Origin: Isoetes taiwanensis
Taxonomy: Eukaryota > Streptophyta > Lycopodiopsida > Isoetales > Isoetaceae
Reading direction: 5' to 3'
Assembly: GCA_021234155.1 (NCBI GenBank)
Contig: JAJEKV010000305.1
Span: forward strand, 1 to 64,000
DNA length: 64,000 nucleotides
The translations under genes were made by a program, and so were the position numbers. The notes beneath the pieces were generated by a model, which ran no database searches, had not been told where the DNA came from, and saw nothing but the letters and a program-made list of their open reading frames with translations. This document shows, piece after piece, positions 43,487 to 53,324 of the stretch (position 1 is the stretch's first letter; every line of letters begins with the position of its first letter).

Positions 43487-46400
43487 CTACATTTTGGCTC
43501 TTTCTAGATATCCCTCCAATTTTCGTGAGACATGCACCATATCAGGACGATCCTGGCGTTTTGGCTTGATACATTTCATAGCCAACTCTAATAATTCATG
43601 GAGGATGGAGGTATCTATAGACATTGCAAGTGAGGGATCCAACCTAATGTTTCCACTCTGAAAAACAGTAGATGCCCAATTTACAATAGTAAATTCTTGC
43701 CCCTTCATGCATGCTGGTCTTCCAAAAAGTAGCTCCAAAAGCACAACTCCAAAACTATACACATCACTTTTGGTTGTAAGTATCAAGGTTTGTGTATATT
43801 CTGGATCAAGATACCCAGGTGTTCCGACTATTGATGTCCCTATAATATGTGTGTCCCCAGCATTAGGTCCAAAAAGAGAGATGCCAAAATCAGAAACATG
43901 TGCATCCCAATTTTTATCTAATAACACATTAGCAGACTTCACATCTCTATGTATAATTGATGGGCGCACATCATTGTGCAAGTACACTAGCCCTCTGGCT
44001 GCTTGAGCTGCTACCTTTAGGTTCCCAAAATGTTGTTTGGGAACCGTGTAACCTAAGATTTGGCATGGTTATGGCATGTATTCGTATACAAATTTGTTAT
44101 TTTTCTGACTCAGAAATTGGGGTTTGGTTCGGCAATGGTGGAATGGGTTGAATTTGTTTTTTGGGCGCCCTAATTTTCACTAACCGGAGTCGTGGCGATG
44201 GCTAGCTGTGCGCGAGTGGGAGCGCCGCGAAGAGGCGAGAGGGAGTTCCGGCTTCGTGCTTGCAGTGGTCATGGAGTTCCTTCTGTTCCACTTTCTGTTG
44301 GAGGTGAGTGTGCTCCTTGTTTTTCTGCAGTTCCGGTTGTATATATGCTGTGCATGAGGTGTTGGATTCGGGGGAGTTCTTGCCTTCATCGTGCGCTGTG
44401 TATAGCTTCATCTTACGATTGTGGTGTTGTTCGTAGTTTTGGTGGCTTCCGCAACCCGTAAAATGTTGAAGCGGGCAGCTAGATGTAGGAAGCAGGCCTT
44501 TGGTTCTGAGGGTAAATTTCCTTGTGTTGAGGATGCCTTCTCTGTGGGGGATGGGGAGGGCACATCGAAGGGCAGGGGTAGAGTAGAAGGTCGGGGATGA
44601 GGGGCAGAGCCTTTTGGATGTGAGCCTCACTTTGGGTTATCTTTGGGACCCGATGTTCCCTGTGGCCATGTTTGATAAGCTTGTAGAATTCCTAAAGACC
44701 CAAACATTGCCGGTCTTCGTAGCTCTTGAAAGGGGATCGAGCTTGACCATCCAAGACCGCCAGGGGGTGTTGAGGAGCACGTTAAAGACCCTCGTCTTTG
44801 TGAATTCGCCATTAAGAAGTTCTTTGGGTGGGGGAGCCCAAAGGCCGGGCATCCTTCTCATATGTAAAGCTCTCAAGAACACCAGGATGCATTGTTTTGA
44901 GGGCTTAGTGGGATACCGTGTCGAAGGATCTTGGAAAAGTGCACTTCAAAGTGTGTGCTTGCAACAATGTCTCACAGAGACAAATTGAGATGGGGAAGGA
45001 TCTCTACCTTCTTCACGGTCGGAGGTGACCTCAAAAGTGTGGTTGTGTTGGATACTTGAATTTGTTGCCACGGGGCTCATCACTTTCCAAATACCATGGG
45101 AGGAAGCAACTATCCGCTTCTCTAGTTTATCTTGTTGCTTGGGATGCTTAGGACCGGCAAGTTCGTTTTGTCTAGTCAGTGGATTTTGCCTACTAATTGT
45201 GCTTTTATTTCAGAACATAGGGTGAAGGCAGCATGGAGGATAACCCTTAATCCCTCGCAGGCTATGCCTAGTGATGTGCGATGTGTAATTTTCAATATCC
45301 CTGCAGGTATGCAACCTGTGGAGCGCATGGGAAAGGCACGTAAGAGGTATTATGATGATGTGCCAAGTCCTGGAGATGGGGATGAGGGGTTTGTGGATTC
45401 TGGAATAGGCAGTCATATAGTGAACCATTTGCCATGAACTCAAAAATAAGAAGTTTTTCATGCCGACAATATCCGATGAGATTTACAAGGCAAATGTGAT
45501 TGAGGCGTTTTAGTAATTGCAATTCTCGATCTTGTTCAAAGAGCCTATCATTTGGTGTATCAATGGGCTTCTTAACAGCAACTTCTTCTCCACTTCTAAA
45601 CACTCCCTTGTATACACGACAAGATGCTCCTATTCCCAGCACTGCATCCTCAGAATAACTTGACGTTGCCTCCTGAATTGTTGAACTGTTAAATTCTTGA
45701 ATACCTTGACTTGGTATTGGGGAAGGAAGACCATTTGGCTCTTGAGTTGATGGATTAGCCCTTCTTCTTCTAATGACAAAGAAGATAGTACCAACAAGTG
45801 CAACTAGGGCTAGAAGACCCACAATGCTGACGCCCACTATGATGTAGTTTGAACTTGAGGAGGATGACGATGACGATGGCAGTGGAGTTGGCCTCCACAC
45901 GGAGAAGACAGTACCATACCAGAGGAACAAGATGAGCAGTCCAAGCAAATAACATCCGTGGCACAGCAAGTCTCTTCTCACGCCACAGGTGAACCAATCT
46001 GCTGCAGAGATCAAAGAGAAAGGAATACCTATAGGAGCATCACACTGGCCATAGGTGTTATCTCCCCAGCATACTGCAGTATGGTTGTCTTCTCTGAGAC
46101 CGCAGGTATCATTCTTCCCCAAAGTGAGGGCAGAGAATGAGGTCTTTAGCACCCCAGCAGACTGGATTTTGGGCTGGATATGTTAGCCCGCAGCTGAAAT
46201 AGCCTCCCCCTGAAACCGCCCACATGGGTGTTTTCCTGGGTGGATCTGTGTAGTTGTAATGGTTTCCTCTGCACTCCAACAGTAGCGTTTTTGGCTGGAT
46301 TGCACATAGCCCATAGTAGCCATCTGTTGGATATATGTCCCCGAACATTGCCGCCAAGGTATTCATGTTTCCAAACGCATGTACTGAGATTGGCCCATTA

Positions 46401-46495
46401 TTACATGCTGCTGTTACTGCTAGTGCAACGGCTATGCTAAACGCAAGTGCTGCCATATCTCTGCCCCAGTTAAACCATCGCAACAGCATCATCAC
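43487..46495 (-). pseudogene. CRINKLY4-type receptor kinase, interrupted by a Helitron-like element
   Basis: From ATG 46495: hydrophobic signal-like segment (AALAFSIAVALAVTAAC), a short ectodomain with RCC1/CR4-type repeats (MWAVSGGGYFSCGL, AVCWGDNTYGQCDAP), Ser-rich stalk, transmembrane helix (YIIVGVSIVGLLALVALVG), stop-transfer Arg cluster, then a kinase domain: LGIGASCRVYKG glycine loop (third Gly is Cys), EVAVKK, and on the far side IIHRDVKSANVLLD, SDFGISLFG and GTPGYLDPEY. Stop at 43487. One frame change near 46145 lies in the ectodomain. The element at 44017-45397 separates FMANGSLYDCLFQ from KVAAQAARGL; about 12-15 residues of the kinase are missing at the site and the frames do not match. 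Family members are normally intronless, so this is a dead gene. Confidence 0.8.
44017..45397 (-). mobile_element. Helitron-like element, copy 2, inside the kinase gene
   Basis: Shares its whole length with 38639-40014. On the minus strand it begins TC after an A (45398) and ends with the same 10-bp-stem hairpin and CTAA (44017), but the next base is A, not the usual T. It carries the same unrecognised gene blocks (for example ILPTNC, SQWILP, ARKRYYDDVPSPGDGDEGF). Kinase sequence is missing at the insertion site, so insertion came with a deletion or replacement. Differences from copy 1 are mostly small indels at CAG/CTG sites. Confidence 0.55.
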
Positions 46496-46875
46496 TCTGG
46501 AAATCCTTCAACTGCAGGAAAAATTTTCCTCACAAGAAAATTCCTCACCCCTCCATTCAAAAATGATTCTCGCACAATAGAATTCCGCAACTGCATTCTT
46601 AGAAGAATGGGAGCATAATGTTCCTTATGCCCTTGATGACCTGTAATTGCACGTCTTCAGACCGCTTGAAGCAACCAGCTGCTTATTCCATATTTATACT
46701 TTTGCTCAATGTAAAACTACGTGGCCCCATTCTTCTTATCTTTAAATGTCATATAAAATGCCCTTGTGGGGTGTTGGCTGTGTAAGGGATAGAACACCTC
46801 CCCATCACCCAGAAGACATCAATGTAGTATTAGACCTACATGATTTAAAAAAAGTGTAATAGTTATTTTAGGGTC

Positions 46876-47640
46876 GAAGTTTGGGGCCCGGTCGTATCCT
46901 TGACCCCTGGAATGAACTGGAGCAGGTAGAAAAGGCCTTTCTAGCTCGAGCACTTGGAGTAAAATTCATAATCCCCTACCAGATGCTTCTGCAAGCTGGT
47001 TTCTTACCTTTACAGTGGGCAGCACTCGACCACCACATTATCTACTTCCAGAAGGTAGTTGGTATGAGCAATGATCGTCTCCCCAACCTGACTTATACCG
47101 TGGCCATGGGCCCGCATCCCCTCAAAGCCTGTTGGAAGGAGAAGCTAGCTCAGTGGTTCTCCCAATGGAATATGCAAGAGCACAAGTGTATACATGTTCA
47201 CCATAACTTACGACAGTACCTCGATGCAGAAGCTTTGGGATACTAGTGCCCTGGAACAGGTTAAGACATCACACTACCAGCTCCAGGTCAACCGAGTGCT
47301 TACATGGGGTCCATAACACTACTTGCGTACATGTTTGTCACTGAAAAAATGCAAGTTGATAGTGTCAATTCGCACAGGTGCATATCACTTGCGAATTGAG
47401 ACAGTCAGATGCGCTCGAGAGGCACACGAAGATAGACTCTGTCAGTGTGCTACCAGGGTCCTATTGAAGATGAATACCACACCCTGCAGCAATCTCCAAC
47501 ATTCAATCACATCCAAGCCATGTGCACTGCTGGACACAACCTCAATAGGTTTGTTAGGATCTTTTCTCCAAGACATCATGGATACACACACACTCAGTTA
47601 TGTCCTTAAACACGACATTCAGATTAAAATATACTGTAAT
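46876..47640 (+). pseudogene. LINE reverse transcriptase, C-terminal remnant
   Basis: The frame 46881-47246 begins VWGPGRILDPWNELEQVEKAFLAR then ALGVKFIIPYQMLLQAG, typical of the region after the reverse transcriptase domain in plant non-LTR elements. After a frame change near 47300, HLRIETVRCAREAHEDRLC and, in the next frame, EDEYHTLQQSPTFNHI form the Cys/His segment at the end of ORF2. It lies between the kinase gene and its partial duplicate, in the opposite orientation. Truncated at both ends. (Position of the gap 46600-46875: no gene seen, 5' flank of the kinase gene.). Confidence 0.6.
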
Positions 47641-47915
47641 GTATCACTGGACAGTCTCTCAGCATACCTATTACTGCCAAGGTTTTTCCCTCGAAAACAC
47701 TTCGGGGCGGGGTTTTTTAATCCTAGCAATTATTGTATCATTTGTTTGGGTCCCATAGACCAATTGGTCTCCGGGGATAGTAAAATTCAATTCAAATCAA
47801 ATCAATAAAAGTCCTTTTATTAATTTACAAAATTGAGATATATTTTGTAGCTATGTGATATCAGATCATCTACACGTCAGCCATGAAGAAACAAGATGTT
47901 AAAGCACTATGGATT

Positions 47916-48590
47916 GCACCCCAGCAGACTGGATTTTGGGCTGGATATGTTAGCCCGCAACTGAAATAGCCTCCCCCTGAAACCGCCCACATGGGTGTTT
48001 TTCTGGGTGGATCTGTGTAGTTGTAATGGTTTCCTCTGCACTCCAACAGTAGCATTTTTGGCTGGATTGCACATAGCCCATAGTAGCCATCTGTTGGATC
48101 TATGTCCCCAAACATTGCAGCCAAGGTATTCATGTTTCCAAACGCATGTACTGAGATTGGCCCATTATTACATGCTGCTGTTACAGTTAGTGCAATGGCT
48201 ATGCCAAACGCAAGTGCTGCCATATCTCTGCTCCAGTTAAACCATCGCAACAGCATCATCTGCCAGAAATCCTTCAACTGCCAGAAAAATCCTTCAACTG
48301 CCAGAAAATTTGGAAATCCTTCAACTGCCAGAAGAATTTTCCTCACAAAAAAATTCCCCACTCCTCCATTCAAAAATGATCCTCGCACAACAGAATTCCT
48401 CAACTGCGTTCTTAGAAGAATGGGAGCATAATGTTCGTTATGCCCTTGATGACCTGTAATTGCACGTCTTCAGGCCGCTTGAAGCACGTCTTCCATTTCT
48501 TATTCCAACTAGCATGATAGGAAACCAGCTGCTTATTCCATATTTATACTTTTGCTCAATCTAAAACTAGGTGACCCCATTCTTCTTATT
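47916..48590 (-). pseudogene. Partial duplicate of the receptor kinase 5' end
   Basis: Nearly identical to 46149-46735: leader, signal segment (MAALAFGIAIALTVTAAC), ectodomain up to PVCWGA, then the similarity stops at 47916 and the frame ends soon after. The duplicate has two extra copies of AAATCCTTCAACTGCCAG upstream of its ATG. No transmembrane or kinase part follows. It was made by a DNA-level duplication because 5' flanking sequence is included. Confidence 0.75.
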
Positions 48591-48595
48591 TTAAA

Positions 48596-48622
48596 CTAGT
48601 ATGGTGCCCAGCGTTGCTGGGC
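48596..48622 (-). mobile_element. Helitron-like 3' end
   Basis: On the minus strand GCCCAGC-AAC-GCTGGGC (48622-48606) is followed by ACCATA, CTAG (48599-48596) and T, the canonical Helitron 3' terminus. The element body would extend to higher coordinates; its 5' end was not found. A relative lies at 25382. Confidence 0.6.
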
Positions 48623-49127
48623 ATAGGCTCAAAATTTGTAAATGTTTTCGCTTCAGTGTTCGCATCTATAAGTAACTGTTTGTAGTTCTAAAACCTCTGA
48701 TGTAGACAAATACTCTCTAGACAAATAAACTTTGCCAACACATATTCCAAACAAAGCACTCTAACATGAAAGGGGCAAATGAAGATCCATTGGGACATGA
48801 CACTAATATGAGATATTCAACCTATGAGTTTTGATTATGCAATTGGTACAATTGTAGTCTCACATTATGAACATATTAATCTTCTAACAATTCTATTATG
48901 TATTACCGAAAGGGGATTTTAAAGATGTTGAAGGTTCTTTGTCAAGGGGGTTTTTAAGGATGTTGAAAAAATTAGGCTCTTTTTTGTTTAATATTTCTCT
49001 TAATGCTCGCAGGAAGAAAAGAGGTTCTATGAGATGACACTGTACTTCAATTACCAGTATATATGTTGGAACACATAGTAAGAATGTTAGGAACTTCATA
49101 AATTATGAAATGCTATTTAAACATTAC
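48623..49127. other. Probable Helitron body, no gene
   Basis: AT-rich sequence without motifs, next to the Helitron-like end; one imperfect duplication (GATTTTAAAGATGTTGAAGG near 48915 and 48950). Confidence 0.35.
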
Positions 49128-49378
49128 AAGAAACTTATCGCGGCGGCCAAGGCCGCCGCGAACGTTTCTCTAGTTCCAACCCGCTGAGGTTTGGCCCACT
49201 ATTAACGTTCAACCTGTCAATGCAATGCATGCTTAATAATGGGTTTCTATTCACAAGGGTGCGAGACCACATGTGGTAGCATTTATGAATTGCCGAACAG
49301 GCGGGATTTAAACCCACATTGTTGCCTTGTGTCCTCTTGCCCATACGATAGATAGTTGCTGCGAGACGACCATGAGAT
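49128..49378 (-). mobile_element. tRNA-derived SINE, minus copy
   Basis: Reverse complement of the unit at 42815: a tRNA-like head at 49290-49378 (on the minus strand GTATGGGC and GGGTTTAAATCCC, a weakened box B), then the GCGGCGGCC/GGCCGCCGC GC-rich palindrome at 49139-49156. Confidence 0.55.
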
Positions 49379-49866
49379 TTCTTATGGTAAGCAATTTTGA
49401 GGCTTGAAAAGAAAAGCCAGAGCCAAGGCTTGAAGAGCTAGTATATGAAATAGAAGATTTCCCATCTTGCCTCTTGTAAAGACACTAAGGCTCTCCGAGA
49501 GGTTAAGAGATGCTAACGGGAATTTCATAGGGTTAATCAATGGCCATTGACTGAATGGCGTTATTATTTTCCTATTGATGCTAATTCAGTGATGCCTCCT
49601 TGGTATACTCAATGGTTGAACCTAGTGCATCTAATAAAGTTGGTTCAAGAAAATGACAGATATAATATACACGCCCTTTACTAGTTGCTTTTTCTCTAGA
49701 AGCAAATTATTCTAATTAGGTGCATGATCGTGAAGACAAAATTGATGCTTGTGACATGGAAATTATTTTGCAATGTACCAGTAAGAGTTGAAAGACGATG
49801 GAACGTATCAATCTTGATATGCAAATGTAAATATGGAGATGCTAGCATCTAATTCAAATGGTTCTT
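49379..49866. other. No gene seen
   Basis: AT-rich; a weak coding-like phrase near 49520-49680 (plus strand) resembles copia-type polyprotein decay but is too short to call. Confidence 0.25.
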
Positions 49867-50396
49867 TTTTTTTTTGAAGAACGACAAACTTTATTGAAAC
49901 TTCAAGCCAAAAGCAAAATACAAATGCAGAGGCGGGAATAAAGTCTCAGAGAATAATCATGATCCACTGAGTAGAACCATCAGCCTATGCATAGGACAGC
50001 ACACTCAAATAGGACTCAAATATCAACTGTCGCTTGGCAGGAGCAAGCGAAGAACAATGGTATGCCTTAGCGATTCTAGCTTGTGCGTCCTGGAGGACAA
50101 CTGCAGGAGGAATATCCAACCCCTGAAAGATACACAGTCTTCTGCGCTTTCAAATGGTGAATGCCTTGTTCTTAGTTTCCCAGCATGAAAAGCCTTGATT
50201 TTATTTGGGTGTTTGCCCTTAGCATGTATATTGCGTGGCGATGGGATCTCGCCCTCTTTTGTTCTATAATGGGGCCTAGTCCCCCTTTTGCTCGATATAT
50301 TTTGGACTTTGGTCCCCTGTTCTGTCGTCACATGTCCAATAGGACACTACCTCATGGTGTGACCTTAAAATACTTATCTTATCTTATCTTATCTTG
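49867..50396 (-). mobile_element. Retroelement 3' remnant
   Basis: A T-run at 49867-49878 followed by AACTTTATTG (reverse of a poly A end with CAATAAAG). A weak minus-strand frame spans 50023-50331. A (ATCTT)n run at 50373-50396 marks the other edge. Probably a 5'-truncated LINE. Confidence 0.4.
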
Positions 50397-50759
50397 TTAG
50401 AAAATGGAATAAAAGATGAAGAAGCCAAAAGAAGTTACTTTTTTATAAAAAAAAGGTCTCCAATGACTATCTTTTTAAAACCATTAATAACTCTATCAAT
50501 CATGGACAACGAAGTTTATGTCAAAAGTATTAAAAAGTCACTAAATAGTTTGATGATGCTTTTCGAAATAAGATGACCTTTGAAGGAGGCAAAACCATGT
50601 GTAAGATAAATATGGGTCGACAATCCCGGAAGAGATTTAGACATATTATAACCTTTACACAATGGTTAAGCTAAAAAATTGTACACATGTCGTAATACAC
50701 AATACAGTACTACATATTTGAACTGATCTTGCGCAAATAGTGTCTTCCCAATAAGAACA
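50397..50759. other. No gene seen
   Basis: AT-rich DNA; the 60-codon plus frame 50394-50576 is Lys/Ile-rich and shows no motif. Confidence 0.35.
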
Positions 50760-51075
50760 GGGGAAAACTACCAAAATACCCCTATGTGTTTATGTAATTA
50801 CCAAAATGCCCTTATGAGTTTCAAAATTACCAATGCCCCTAGCTCAAATAAATACACAGTATAAAATAAACATACAAATAAATTACCAATTTGCCCCTAC
50901 ACACTAAACTTAATTACCAAAATACCCCTACACACCAAACTTAATTACCAAAATGCCATTACATATTAATTTTGATCAATCTACACCAAACTAATCCCTA
51001 CACACCAAACTTAATTACCAAAATACCCCCTACATATTAAACTTAATTAACAAAATGCCCTTACATACCTATTCT
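50760..51075. repeat. AATTACCAAAATGCCC minisatellite
   Basis: Around nine units of about 30 bp built from AATTACCAAAATRCCCCTA and CACACCAAACTT, decaying toward both ends. Confidence 0.85.
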
Positions 51076-51269
51076 ACTCAATCTATACGAAATGCCTCAA
51101 GAATAGAAGTCTAAATTCAACAAAGAGATTACAGAAGTCACAATCATCACTGAATTGGAGCCCTACAACTACATGCATTGTGTCTCTTCCATTACACCTT
51201 CCATAAAGATATTCCTCTTCTCTACATCTTCTTCTTAAAGCCAGATACCTCGCAGAGCACCAGCAATAG

Positions 51270-51925
51270 ATGTTCGGTCTCCTGGATCGGCATCCCAAGA
51301 CATTCTGGAGAAAGGTGTTGAGTTGCACAGCCCACAGGGAACATCACCTCGGAGCAATGGGTATAGTACTTGCGGCAGCTTTACGACCCGCTCGGGGGCA
51401 GGGCACCAGTGCCTCCACAGATGGGCATGGCACAGAGGAGGATGTCATCATGGGCCTGCAATGCCTAGCTGATGGCAAGGCAGCAGATGTAGATGGCATG
51501 CAGGCGGAACTTCTAAAATGGGCTGGGCCTCCACTGGTGCCTGTCCTCACGGCATTGTTCAATAAAGCATTGCAAGAAGGCTTCCCTCCGCAGTGGACCA
51601 CTAGTAGAGTTGTGCCCATATACAAGGCAGGGGACCCTCAATACCCAGCCAACTATCGTACTATTATGGTCAGTTCTCTCTTTGCAAAACTGTTGGCTGG
51701 CATCCTTGAGTAGCAGGCTGACAATATGGGCAGAGGAGGCAGATGTGCGAGCTCTCACACAAGTAGGCTTTCGGCCCAGACATTCCACCATTGATCATAT
51801 CTTCATTCTGCGCATACTGATTGAGGATAGCAAGAATCGCTGACAAAATCTGTACTGTTATTTCGTGGATTTCGCAAAAGCTTTTGACACAGTGCCCCAG
51901 GATCCAGAACTTACTGCAAACAAGA
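51270..51925 (+). pseudogene. LINE reverse transcriptase fragment
   Basis: Reverse transcriptase blocks in order: KAADVDGMQAELLKWA, ALFNKALQEGFPPQW, VVPIYKAGDPQYPANYR, then after a frame change near 51710 VGFRPRHSTIDHIFILR, and after a stop FVDFAKAFDTVPQ, whose first Asp is the catalytic one of block A. Blocks with the YADD box are absent; coding ends near 51925. It belongs to the non-LTR class and may be the other half of the element whose C-terminal part is at 46876. Confidence 0.75.
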
Positions 51926-52510
51926 AAATAAGATGTTCTTGTTGTATATAGAAATACCTCCATTATAGATTCGCCAACAAGGGCAACTCTCTTGCCTACG
52001 GCATCCGCTGCCATAACAAACAGATCCAATATCTTCCAATATTCACTCTTAACCAGTTAGGATATGGCATAAAACACCAACGAATTTTTTCTGTTGCCAG
52101 TTTCGGCCTCTGCGATACAATCTTACATCAGAATAGACCGCTTCAGTCCCATTCGCTTCCATTTTTGGATTGACAACAAGTATTTCATAGCCAAACAGTC
52201 TGTAGCTCGCCGAAATCTTCAGATCCAGATTCTACAGCCATTAACATGCAAATCCGGGATGAAACAGCATTCCAGCAAAACCGACAGATCTGTTTTCGGC
52301 TGGCATAGAATTCCAGTTCGATTTGGACTGTGCATAGCAGATCTGACATGTTTACTAGGCCACTACCATTTCAGCGACCAGGCAAGTCATGCCCTAAATC
52401 GATTTCCAAGAAGCCCTAAATCGATTTCTAGCTTTCCATTAAGCATTAGGGTTTTTTTTAGATTAAAAAAGGGCCTTCAAAACATGTCAACTAAGCCAAA
52501 TGAAGATAAA
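51926..52510. other. No gene recognised
   Basis: Sequence after the LINE fragment. A 139-codon plus frame (52094-52513) has no family motif; it includes a small duplication (AATCGATTTCCAAG and AATCGATTTCTAGC). Confidence 0.3.
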
Positions 52511-52929
52511 TGAACTACCAATTAGAAATCAGAGCCTGACGGGTCCAGTCAGCAAAACTGTTATAACTAACTCACTGGATCACATTTTCTAGCATAACTG
52601 TTGATAGAAAAGTCCAAATGAGCTTTCGTTTAGTGCAATAGATAGATCTCGTTGAGATCTTTCTAACTTATGTGCTTTGCACATTTTTAACCACTTATGA
52701 TTGTCAAAACTCCACAAAATATGGTTTTTATCATTTTTTACTATCCTACGGGGCTAAAAGATATGCAAACCACCCAAGGTTGGAAAGATCTCAATGAGAT
52801 CTATCTATTGCACCAAACAAGAGCTCATTTGGACTTTTCTATCAACACTTATGCTAGAAAATGTGATCCAGTGAGTTATAACTGTTTTGCTGACTAGATT
52901 ACCAGTTCTGTTTTCTGATTGGTAGTTCA
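52511..52929. mobile_element. Foldback / MITE-like element
   Basis: TGAACTACCAAT at 52511 faces ATTGGTAGTTCA ending at 52929. The arms match for about 155 bp (for example GTTGATAGAAAAGTCCAAAT on the left and its reverse complement on the right; GATAGATCTCGTTGAGATC also inverted). The centre of about 110 bp has no coding. Long inverted arms and short length fit a non-autonomous DNA element. Confidence 0.8.
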
Positions 52930-53324
52930 TATAGCTTAGTCATCAATTCTTAGACGGCCCTTTTATGATCTCAAAAAATCCCTAATGGGATTTCGATGAA
53001 CCATCATTCATTTAAATTGGATTTATGTTTGTTCCAAAAGCACGCCACTTTTGCATACCCTTTTCTCAATATAGTGTTTTGTTGTGTGACATGCTGTTTT
53101 GCATTGTTGCAAATTTTTGCATTGTAGTAGTGGGTGGTTTAACATTTTCTTGTTTTAGTGAGAAGAATGTGGTGTTTGATTAGCATTTGTAGATAACAAC
53201 ACATCAATATACAGAGAACACTTTTTACATTGTATTCACTTGATATGAAGATTACATCATGGAGGGACTAGTCCTTTCTTTGTCAAATAACTCTCAAGAT
53301 AGGGATCCATCTCCTTAGTCCGAT
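52930..53324. other. No gene seen
   Basis: AT-rich; may include the 3' flank of the minus-strand remnants that start at 53325. Confidence 0.35.

Noticed and set aside
47323-47808. 161-codon frame as an independent gene
   Set aside because: Its start matches the LINE C-terminal domain and later residues are in the wrong frame of that domain.
49139-49156. GC-rich palindrome as a regulatory site
   Set aside because: It is part of the SINE unit, also present at 42985.
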